Assembly: GCA_027314845.1 (NCBI GenBank)
Contig: DAHVAA010000021.1
Location: 1 to 13,097 of the forward strand
Origin: Thermoplasmata archaeon
GTDB taxonomy: Archaea; Thermoplasmatota; Thermoplasmata; UBA184
Length of the DNA stretch: 13,097 bases
Direction of reading: 5' to 3'
In this document: in pieces, positions 7,484 to 13,097 of the stretch
Position numbering within the stretch: the stretch's first letter is position 1
How the letters are laid out: every line of letters begins with the position of its first letter
Program-made: the position numbers and the translations under genes
The notes under the pieces: generated by a model
Told to the model about the DNA's origin: nothing
The model's database searches: none
What the model saw: only the letters and a program-made list of their open reading frames with translations

Positions 7484-8359
7484 ATGCGGATCGCCGTCAC
7501 AGGCTCGTCGGGCCAGATCGGCGGTCGCCTCGTCGCCGCGCTCGCGAGATCCCACACGGTCGAGGGGTTCGACCTGCGTCCGGGCCCCCGGTCCCAAGTG
7601 CTGGACGTAGCCTCTCCCGACACCGTCACCGCGCTTCAAAGGTTCGACGTCATCTACCATCTCGCCGCGGCGATCTCCGTCCCGGAGAGCGTCGCGCAGC
7701 CGCCGCTGTACGTCCGGTCGAACATTGTCGGTACCGTCAACGTGTTCGAGGCCGCGCGAAAGGGGGACGGCCGCGTCGTCTTCGTCTCGAGCGCGGCCGT
7801 GTACGGAGAACCCCACACGTCGCCGATCCCCGAGACCCATCCGACGGATCCGACGAGCCCGTACGGTCTCACGAAGCTGGCGGGCGAGGAGTTCGCGAAG
7901 CTGTTCCACCGGCTCTACGGGCTCGACGTGTCGATCGTCCGCCCGTTCAACATCTACTCGGAGGACCTCAAACCGGACAACCCCTACGCCGGCGTGATCG
8001 CGATCTTCCTGCGGAACGCCCGCAGCGGCCGGGCGCTCGAGGTGCACGGCGACGGGGGCCAGACGCGCGACTTCGTTCACGTGTCGGATGTCGTTCGGTT
8101 CCTCGAGATCCTCTCCGCCCGGAGGGGGAGCGGGGAGGCCTACAACTGCGGCACGGGAACGGTGACCTCGATCCTCGACCTGGCGGGGATGGTAGGGCGT
8201 CGGTTCGACTCCCGGATCCCGATCGTGCACGGTCCCCCCCGAACCGGGGATATCCGTCACGGCATCGCCGACATCTCGAAGGCCCGGAGCCTCGGGTACC
8301 GGCCCGAGGTTCGGTTGTCGGACTGGATCCAAACGACGCCCCTGACCGCGTTCGACTGA
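7484..8359 (+). CDS. NAD-dependent epimerase/dehydratase (GalE-like)
   Basis: Extended short-chain dehydrogenase of 291 residues, acting on nucleotide sugars in the cytoplasm (UDP-glucose 4-epimerase type, or a related epimerase or dehydratase). The Rossmann loop 'TGSSGQIGG' carries G7xxG10xxG13. 'YHLAAAISVPESV' (58-70) and 'VFVSSAAVYGEP' (99-110) supply the substrate side and the catalytic serine. The catalytic pair is Y127 and K131 in 'SPYGLTKLAGEEF'. 'VRPFNIYS' (152-159), 'GDGGQTRDFVHVSDVV' (189-204) and 'YNCGTG' (220-225) are standard later motifs. The protein is slightly shorter than most GalE proteins (about 310-340 residues). The ATG is placed directly before the first beta strand. It probably provides a galactose- or N-acetylgalactosamine-type donor for the neighbouring glycosyltransferases; the exact substrate is inference. 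Confidence 0.9.
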   Translation: MRIAVTGSSGQIGGRLVAALARSHTVEGFDLRPGPRSQVLDVASPDTVTALQRFDVIYHLAAAISVPESVAQPPLYVRSNIVGTVNVFEAARKGDGRVVFVSSAAVYGEPHTSPIPETHPTDPTSPYGLTKLAGEEFAKLFHRLYGLDVSIVRPFNIYSEDLKPDNPYAGVIAIFLRNARSGRALEVHGDGGQTRDFVHVSDVVRFLEILSARRGSGEAYNCGTGTVTSILDLAGMVGRRFDSRIPIVHGPPRTGDIRHGIADISKARSLGYRPEVRLSDWIQTTPLTAFD

Positions 8360-8463
8360 CCGGTCGACACCGTCCCGGCCGTTTCCCTCGCGCGGGCCTC
8401 GGGGACGAGAGCGCCGGAGGGCCGCGAACTGTCGGGCGGGCGCACGACCCGAGCCGGCCCGGG

Positions 8464-8880
8464 TCAACCGAGCTGCCGAACGAGGGCGCGAACCTTCCGT
8501 CGGAGCTGGTCGCGTGCAATCCGGCGGTCGGTCGAGTTCTGAGGGTCCCGGATGTCAGTCCAGTAGGCGACCTTTCGCGAACGGGTCACGTACTTGGGCA
8601 GCAGTGCGCGGACCTGTCCGGGAGTCATGACGACGATCACGCGGTCGGCCTCGTCGACCATGCGCTCTCGCAGCTGCTTGCGCCGGTATCCGTCCATGCG
8701 GATGTTCACCTGCGCCATTTTCTCGGCGATCTGCCAGGGGACGGGGTATCCTACCTTCCCCCGGCGGGACGTTCGGACACCGGCGCTGGTCGCCTTGTGT
8801 TTGTGCGAGAAATGCTCGAAGAACGCTTCGGCCATCTGGCTTCGGGCGGCGTTGCTCTTGCAGACAAACAGTACCTTCAC
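8464..8880 (-). CDS. Low-molecular-weight tyrosine phosphatase-like protein
   Basis: A 138-residue cytoplasmic protein of the LMW protein-tyrosine-phosphatase/arsenate-reductase fold. The N-terminal phosphate loop is 'VCKSNAARSQMAEAF', giving the C-x5-R(S) motif with C7 as nucleophile and R13. 'DIRDPQNS' (109-116) supplies the D112-P113 pair expected for the general acid. C7 is the only cysteine, so the resolving cysteines of thioredoxin-coupled ArsC are absent; that favours a phosphatase, or a reductase relying on an external thiol. The start is GTG at 8878-8880, which places the phosphate loop at the usual distance from the N-terminus. The frame is open much further upstream, but that part is an unstructured Arg/Gly/Pro-rich translation and was excluded. 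In bacteria such phosphatases (Wzb type) often accompany polysaccharide genes; that role here is inference. No clear promoter lies close to the start. Confidence 0.82.
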   Translation of the reverse strand: MKVLFVCKSNAARSQMAEAFFEHFSHKHKATSAGVRTSRRGKVGYPVPWQIAEKMAQVNIRMDGYRRKQLRERMVDEADRVIVVMTPGQVRALLPKYVTRSRKVAYWTDIRDPQNSTDRRIARDQLRRKVRALVRQLG

Positions 8881-9270
8881 GAGCGTTGGTCCGCCTCGAC
8901 CCGAGGTCCGGCCGCACGGGCTCCGCCGTCCGGTGGACGCACCGACGTCGGGCCGCCCGGTCGGCCCTACCATGATCGACGCCGCTACATATCCTCCGCG
9001 ACGCGGACCTTCGCACCGTTCGAGGTCGTCGGCGTTCGCAAGGTCTATCATCGGCCGCGGGCTTCGGAACTCGAGTGGCGACACCATCATGTTGACCGGG
9101 TGCCCCGGGGGCGGGCGAGGAGAAGGGCGGCGCTCCGGGGCGGGCCGAATCCCCCCGGCGACCGGAGGGTCTCGGACCCCCGGAGCGTCCGTCGGCCGCC
9201 GGACCCGCGACCCCGGGGACCGAAGCCCGGAGGCTCGCCCCGTGCGTCGAGACTCCCGAAGGACCTTTCG
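8881..9270. other. 390-nt divergent intergenic region
   Basis: No gene is supported here. The region separates the divergent phosphatase and ATP-grasp genes. The few AT-rich patches are TACATAT at 8986-8992, which read on the minus strand (ATATGTA) could be a TATA box for the phosphatase with a leader of about 80 nt, and TCTATCA at 9044-9050. Long open frames cross it on both strands, but they translate to Arg/Gly/Pro-rich sequence typical of GC-rich shadows. A minus-strand segment starting near 9091 ('MMVSPLEFRSPRPMIDLA') looks less biased but is not supported by any other signal. Confidence 0.4.
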
Positions 9271-10272
9271 ATGAACGTCCTCGTCACCGGCGCCGGCGGA
9301 GCGGCGGGCGTGTGCGTGATCAAGGACCTCCGGGCCCGCCACCGGGTGGTCGCCACCGACGTCGACCCCCTAGCGGCGGGGCTCTACCTCGCCGACCGCG
9401 CCTACCTGACGCGACCCGCGGACGATCCGGGAATGGTAGCGGAGCTCGTCCGCATCGGCCGAAAGGAGCGGGTCAACGTCCTCCTTCCCACCGTTCAAGA
9501 AGAACTGATCGCCGTCGCCCGAGCGCGTCGGACGTTCGAGCGGGCCGGCATCGTCCCGGTCGTCTCGGGCGAGGAGGCGCTGCGGATCGCGTCCGACAAG
9601 CTCCGGACGTACTCGTTCTTCCGGTCGAAGGAGTTCTGTCCCAAGGTCTACGACCCCGCGCGGCCGCAGTACCCGGCGGTCGTCAAGCCGCTCCGGACGC
9701 GGGGCGGACGGGGCTTCCGAATCTGCAACAACCGAGACGAGGTGCGGCTGGCCCTCGCCAGCAATCGCCGCTCGTTCGGGGAGTCGGTGGTCATGGAGTA
9801 CGTGGCCGGCACGGAGTATTCGGTCTACGGGATCTCCGACCGGGAGGGGAAGCCGACGGTGGCGGTTCCCGTACGTCGGGTCCAGGCCGTCGGCGAATCG
9901 AAGAAGGCGGAAGTCGTCGGCGACCCGAGAGTTCAGGAGGTCGCGAACGAGGTCGCCTCCGCGCTCAAGCTCGTCGGACCTTGGAACGTCCAGCTCATGC
10001 GCTCGAAGGACCGTCTCGTGCTCATCGAAGTGAACCCGCGATTCGCCGGGACGACGTCGCTCGTCGTCGCGGCCGGCGTCGACCTTCCCGAGCTGGCCAT
10101 CAAGCTCGCCCTCGGTCGGCGGATCTCCCCGCGCGAACTCGAGTTCCGCGACGGGCTCTTCATGACCCGGTACAACGAGGAGATCTTCCTCACTCCGGGT
10201 CAAGTGGTCGCGAGAAGACACCGAGCTCGACCGGGGCGTCCCGAGCGGCCCGGCCCATCCGCCCGACGCTGA
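9271..10272 (+). CDS. ATP-grasp ligase, carbamoyl-phosphate-synthase-like
   Basis: A 333-residue ATP-grasp enzyme, the class that activates a carboxylate as an acyl phosphate and joins it to an amine or other nucleophile. The N-terminal pre-ATP domain begins 'MNVLVTGAGGAAGVCVIKDL', a Rossmann-like start usual in the CarB-like subgroup found in polysaccharide loci. The ATP-binding lysine region is 'YPAVVKPLRTRGGRGFR' (134-150, K139), then 'VVMEYVAGTEYSV' (173-185, E176). The metal-binding segment 'LIEVNPRFAGTT' (251-262) carries E253 and N255. The ATG at 9271 is chosen because the conserved N-terminus begins there; AAGGA lies 8 nt upstream. The frame remains open far upstream, across the epimerase gene, but that part is not coding. 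The C-terminal 20 residues are Arg/Pro-rich and may be a read-through tail. Substrates are unknown. It is convergent with the PIG-L deacetylase gene, with 60 nt between stops. Confidence 0.87.
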   Translation: MNVLVTGAGGAAGVCVIKDLRARHRVVATDVDPLAAGLYLADRAYLTRPADDPGMVAELVRIGRKERVNVLLPTVQEELIAVARARRTFERAGIVPVVSGEEALRIASDKLRTYSFFRSKEFCPKVYDPARPQYPAVVKPLRTRGGRGFRICNNRDEVRLALASNRRSFGESVVMEYVAGTEYSVYGISDREGKPTVAVPVRRVQAVGESKKAEVVGDPRVQEVANEVASALKLVGPWNVQLMRSKDRLVLIEVNPRFAGTTSLVVAAGVDLPELAIKLALGRRISPRELEFRDGLFMTRYNEEIFLTPGQVVARRHRARPGRPERPGPSARR

Positions 10273-10332
10273 CGGGCTCGAGAACGCGGTGTCGCGAACG
10301 ACGTGGGGGCGGCCCGCCCTCGCGTCCGGCCC

Positions 10333-10929
10333 TCACCGCACGGAGCGGAAGAGGGCGAACGCCTCGAAGGCCCGGCCGGTCCGGTGCAGGCGCAAGGCGA
10401 AGTATCGGGCCTGGGCGTCGACGAGCGACGGGTCGAGATACGGCCGGTCGGCCTGCGACGCGAACCGGGCGAGCGCCCGCTGCTTGACGGGAAGGCTCTC
10501 CGTGATGTCGTAGAAGACGTCGGGGCGGAAGTGGACGGAGGACGGGGTCTCGTACAGGAGCATCTCCCCGGTATGGGCCACCGACGCTGCGACGATCCCG
10601 TGGGTCGCTCCGTGGTCCTGGTGCGTGTCGTCCCCGTACGGGGCGAACACGGTGGAGGCGTTGTGACGCTTGATCGCGTCGCGAACTCGGCCGACCGACT
10701 CCGCGTCCTGCACGAGGCGGCCATCGGGAAACCGGAGGAACTCGACGGTGGCTCCGATCAGCTCCGCGCTCTCTCGGGCCTCCCGTTCCCGGTCCACCGG
10801 GGATCCCCGGACCGCGCCCGAGGTCATCACGACGATCACCACCGGCTCGTGGGAGGCGAGTCGGGCAAGCGTGCCGAAGCACCCGATCTCGACGTCGTCC
10901 GGGTGAGGGCCGACCGCGAGGACCGTCAC
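10333..10929 (-). CDS. PIG-L (LmbE) family zinc deacetylase
   Basis: A 198-residue metal-dependent de-N-acetylase of the PIG-L/LmbE family, whose members remove acetyl from N-acetylglucosamine in glycolipids, small thiol precursors or antibiotics. The hallmark 'VGPHPDDVEIGCFGTLA' begins at residue 6: H9 and D12 are the expected zinc ligands and D11 the general base. The third zinc ligand is H106 in 'DTHQDHGATH' (101-110), and 'SAELIGA' with 'FLRFPDGRL' (64-72) is also typical. Length is slightly below the usual 210-280 residues. The start is GTG at 10927-10929, giving the conserved motif its normal position near the N-terminus. No clear TATA box or ribosome site lies upstream. An N-acetylhexosamine-containing glycolipid or glycoconjugate precursor is the likely substrate, by family and neighbourhood. 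Confidence 0.9.
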   Translation of the reverse strand: MTVLAVGPHPDDVEIGCFGTLARLASHEPVVIVVMTSGAVRGSPVDREREARESAELIGATVEFLRFPDGRLVQDAESVGRVRDAIKRHNASTVFAPYGDDTHQDHGATHGIVAASVAHTGEMLLYETPSSVHFRPDVFYDITESLPVKQRALARFASQADRPYLDPSLVDAQARYFALRLHRTGRAFEAFALFRSVR

Positions 10930-11438
10930 GGGCCGTGACCCCCGTCCGACCGCGGCGGACGGCGGTCGTACGTTCGCGAGTCGCTCGGACGTCGAGACGC
11001 CACGGGCCGTCGCCTCGAGACCGCGACCCGGTCGGACGGGGGTCGACTTCGAGGAGGGCAGGGACGGACTCCGGTCCCCGGCGACGCGACCTGCCGTGGC
11101 CTCGCGCTTCGCCCGTTCTCGGACATCAGGACGTACTCGTCGTCGTGCCCCCGTTCAGCCGGTTCCCCCTTATCATCCCTCCCCCGCCGTCGGTCCGCCC
11201 GCAAGGACACCGTTACCGGGGCCGTCCGAAAGTCCAACGTGGCGCGTACGGGGCGACCCCTCCGGCGCGGGGCGCCTTGTCGGGACGGTCCCCTCGACCG
11301 GCGCGCCTCCCGCCGCCGGTCGCCGTCGGGAACCGGCCCCGGAGCCCGAACGATCCCCTCGGGCCCCCGGTCCCCCGTCGGTCGCGGTACGGCCCAACCA
11401 AACGAGCGCGGAACGGCCGTTCCTTTCGTCCCGAGCGA
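10930..11438. other. About 510 nt without a supported gene
   Basis: This GC-rich stretch lies between the divergent deacetylase and secreted phosphatase genes. Open frames exist on both strands but translate to Arg/Pro/Gly-rich sequence with no domain, and none has a promoter or ribosome site in the right place. The only AT-rich patch is CTTATCAT at 11169-11176, with no gene at a suitable distance on either strand. A decayed gene or an untranslated RNA cannot be excluded. Confidence 0.4.
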
Positions 11439-11493
11439 ATACGTGTATATGCGTTTTGGTGCGCATCGTTCGAAACACGTATGTATGCGCATC
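11439..11493 (+). promoter_or_regulatory. Repeat-rich promoter/operator of the secreted phosphatase
   Basis: An abrupt AT-rich island directly upstream of the start at 11510. It contains two related TATA-like patches, ACGTGTATATGCG (11441-11453) and ACGTATGTATGCG (11477-11489), 36 nt apart and matching at 11 of 13 positions. It also holds a perfect 8-bp inverted repeat, ATACGTGT (11439-11446) and ACACGTAT (11475-11482); a direct repeat TGCGCATC (11460-11467 and 11486-11493); and the palindrome ATGCGCAT (11485-11492). The downstream TATA patch is about 27 nt before the ATG and would give a leaderless transcript; the upstream one would give a leader of about 37 nt. The repeats are arranged like operator sites for a dimeric regulator. 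Confidence 0.5.
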
Positions 11494-11509
11494 ATGATGA
11501 TTACGATCA

Positions 11510-13097
11510 ATGGGTTCTCGATTCCCCATCTCGTCGAGACCTCCGTCGCTCTATCGTCTCGGCGGGGTCGTCGTCGTCCTCGCCCTCGTCGCCCTGAGCG
11601 GCTCCGCTGCCGGGGGAGCGGCCTCGGGAGCGGCTCCCGGGACCCTCGCGCCGGTCGCCCCCACGCTTCCTACCCCGATCCAGCACGTCTTCGAGATCCT
11701 GATGGAGAACCAGGCCGTGAACCAGATCTACGGCCCCCAACCCTACGAGACGCAGCTCGCCAAGACGTACGCGTGGGGCGGGGACGCCGTCACGAGCGCG
11801 CACCACGTCGGCTACTACGCCCTCTGCCACCCGTCCGCACCCAACTACCTCGGCCTCACCTCGGGACAGACCCTGCAGTGCGGTTCCGACGGCTACAAGA
11901 CCTACTCCGTCAACAATCTCGGCAACCTGCTGCAATCCACCGGGACTTCTTGGGTCGCCTACGAGGAGAGTGCCACCCAGCCGTGCCAGACGACGAACAG
12001 CGGCAATTACGTCGTCCGACACAACCCGTTCACGTACTACACCGACCTCGGGGGCAGCACCGCCGGATCGGTCTGCTCCGCCCACGACCTGCCCATCGCC
12101 AACCTCACTCAAGACTACCCCTACTCGTCCACACCGCCGGCGTTCACCTACATTGTCCCGAACATCATCGACGACGCCCACTCCTCGTCGGCGGCGGTCG
12201 GCGACGCCTGGCTCAAGTCGTTCGTTCCCAAGCTGATGGCCGAAAGCTGGTTCTCGAGTTCGGTGATCTTCATCACCTACGATGAGGCCGCCGGGACGAA
12301 CTCCGGTGGCGGATACCTCGGCCTGTCCGGCGGCCCCGTCTATACCGTTGCGGTGAGCCCCTATTCCCAGGGGATCGGAGCCCTGACCACGAACGCCTCC
12401 CACTACAACCTCCTCTCCACGATCGAGTGGCTGCTCGGGCTGCCGCCGACCGGAACGGGCAACGACGGCACCTCGAACTTCCCTGCTCTGCACGCGCTCT
12501 TCAACTTCGGAAGCACCCCGCCCGGTGGGTCCTACTCCGCGACGTTCACGGAGCGCGGGCTGCCGTCCGGGTCCTCCTGGTCCGTCACCCTCAACGGTGC
12601 CGTTCGCTCCTCCTCTTCGTCGTCCCTCTCCTTCTCCGAGCCCAACGGCTCCTACTCCTTCTCCGTCCTCTCTCCCACTCCCGCCACCGCCCACGTCCGC
12701 TACGTTGCCTCCCCCGCCTCCGGCTCCCTCGTCGTGAACGGCGCCAACGTCTCCACTTCGGTCTCCTACTCCCCTCAGTTCTACCTCAGCGTCGTCGCGT
12801 CTCCCACCGGCGCCGGGACCGTCTCCCCGACCCACGGCTGGTATGCCCCGGGCACCTCCGTCTCCCTCCTCGCCTCTCCCGCCTCCGCCCACTCCTTCTC
12901 CGACTGGGTCGGCCTCGGCAACGGCAGCTACAACGGCTCCGCCAACCCCGTCTCGATCACCCTCCAGGGACCCGTCAACGAGACCGCCGTCTTCGCCTCC
13001 ACCTCCGCCAGCCCCGTCCCGGTCACCTTCACCGAGTCCGGCCTCCCGCTCGGCACTCCCTGGAACGTCAGCCTCAACGGCCAGTGGGCCTCCTCCT
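11510..13097 (+). CDS. Secreted phosphoesterase/acid phosphatase with surface repeats (partial)
   Basis: The first 529 residues of an exported protein; the 3' end lies beyond the window. Residues 1-37 look like a Sec signal peptide: basic start, hydrophobic core 'VVVVLALVALSG', small residues after it. Residues 58-333 match the phosphoesterase family (PF04185), closest in pattern to secreted acid phosphatases: 'HVFEILMENQAVNQIYG' (59-75), 'ALCHPSAPNYLGLTSG' (104-119), 'VVRHNPFTYYTDL' (168-180), 'YIVPNIIDDAHS' (214-225), 'SSVIFITYDEAAG' (250-262) and 'SHYNLLSTIEWLLGLP' (297-312). After it come a surface repeat 'ATFTERGLPSGSSWSVTLNG' (344-363), an InlB-like repeat (about 424-497, 'GAGTVSPTHGWYAPGTSV') and a second 'VTFTESGLPLGTPWNVSLNG' (505-524). 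The repeats probably display or anchor the enzyme at the surface. The ATG follows two in-frame TGA codons at 11495-11500, which limits any upstream extension. Release of phosphate from organic phosphoesters outside the cell is the likely role. Confidence 0.87.
   Translation, partial: MGSRFPISSRPPSLYRLGGVVVVLALVALSGSAAGGAASGAAPGTLAPVAPTLPTPIQHVFEILMENQAVNQIYGPQPYETQLAKTYAWGGDAVTSAHHVGYYALCHPSAPNYLGLTSGQTLQCGSDGYKTYSVNNLGNLLQSTGTSWVAYEESATQPCQTTNSGNYVVRHNPFTYYTDLGGSTAGSVCSAHDLPIANLTQDYPYSSTPPAFTYIVPNIIDDAHSSSAAVGDAWLKSFVPKLMAESWFSSSVIFITYDEAAGTNSGGGYLGLSGGPVYTVAVSPYSQGIGALTTNASHYNLLSTIEWLLGLPPTGTGNDGTSNFPALHALFNFGSTPPGGSYSATFTERGLPSGSSWSVTLNGAVRSSSSSSLSFSEPNGSYSFSVLSPTPATAHVRYVASPASGSLVVNGANVSTSVSYSPQFYLSVVASPTGAGTVSPTHGWYAPGTSVSLLASPASAHSFSDWVGLGNGSYNGSANPVSITLQGPVNETAVFASTSASPVPVTFTESGLPLGTPWNVSLNGQWASS
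12536..13097 (+). repeat. ESGLP-type surface repeats flanking an InlB-like repeat
   Basis: Within the phosphatase gene, protein repeats begin at residue 343. Unit one starts 'ATFTERGLPSGSSW', unit two 'VTFTESGLPLGTPW', about 161 residues apart, with a divergent InlB-like repeat between them. The second unit is cut by the window end, so more copies may follow. The DNA copies differ clearly, so the duplication is not recent. Confidence 0.7.

Noticed and set aside
7441..9270. Open frame running from 7441 through the epimerase region into the ATP-grasp gene, as one very large protein
   Set aside because: Up to 9270 it is the wrong frame of the epimerase gene and then intergenic DNA; the translation is Arg/Gly/Pro-rich and without domains. 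Only the part from the ATG at 9271 is an ATP-grasp protein.
8881..9342. N-terminal extension of the phosphatase frame on the minus strand
   Set aside because: The family begins directly with the strand before the C-x5-R loop. The extension is low-complexity, has no domain and overlaps the start of the ATP-grasp gene.
10926..11510. Minus-strand open frame of 194 codons in the gap before the phosphatase
   Set aside because: Its start lies inside the promoter island, it has no ribosome site, and most of it is Arg/Pro-rich without recognisable domains.
11507..12892. Minus-strand open frame of about 460 codons opposite the secreted phosphatase
   Set aside because: It is Gly/Glu/Arg/Val-rich with no domain; the plus frame carries a signal peptide and conserved phosphatase motifs.

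Overview
The window reads as a stretch of GC-rich archaeal chromosome. The archaeal signs are a DUF1616-type membrane protein, archaeal TATA-like boxes about 26 nt upstream of several start codons (leaderless layout), and a secreted protein carrying the repeat 'VTFTESGLPxGxxW', which I associate with surface proteins of Thermoplasmata-type archaea. Placement in or near Thermoplasmatota is inference from these features, not from a marker gene. No rRNA, tRNA, CRISPR array, integrase or transposase was seen.

Layout. 50-1197 (+): DUF1616 membrane protein followed closely by a 69-residue two-helix membrane protein. 1233-3149 (-): large polytopic membrane protein with GT-C-like features, convergent with the first pair. 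3275-4524 (-): GT4 glycosyltransferase broken by a frameshift near 4035-4055 and probably lacking a normal start codon. 4689-5789 (+): intact GT4 glycosyltransferase. 5973-7358 (-): phosphomannomutase/phosphoglucomutase. 7484-8359 (+): NAD-dependent sugar-nucleotide epimerase/dehydratase. 8464-8880 (-): low-molecular-weight tyrosine phosphatase-like protein. 9271-10272 (+): ATP-grasp ligase of the carbamoyl-phosphate-synthase-like group. 10333-10929 (-): PIG-L (LmbE) zinc deacetylase. 11510 to the window end (+): secreted phosphoesterase/acid phosphatase with surface repeats, cut off by the edge.

How the genes may work together. The mutase supplies a hexose-1-phosphate, the epimerase remodels a nucleotide sugar, the GT4 enzymes and the GT-C-like protein transfer sugars, the PIG-L enzyme can expose an amine on an N-acetylated sugar, and the ATP-grasp enzyme could acylate an amine or carboxylate. 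Together they fit a surface glycan, glycolipid or small glycoconjugate pathway. The genes are not one operon: from 3275 to the end each gene lies on the opposite strand from the one before it, so each apparently has its own promoter. A shared pathway is therefore inference from function and proximity.

Two stretches hold no gene I can support: 8881-9270 and about 10930-11509. Most other long open frames in this GC-rich DNA are shadows of the genes listed.
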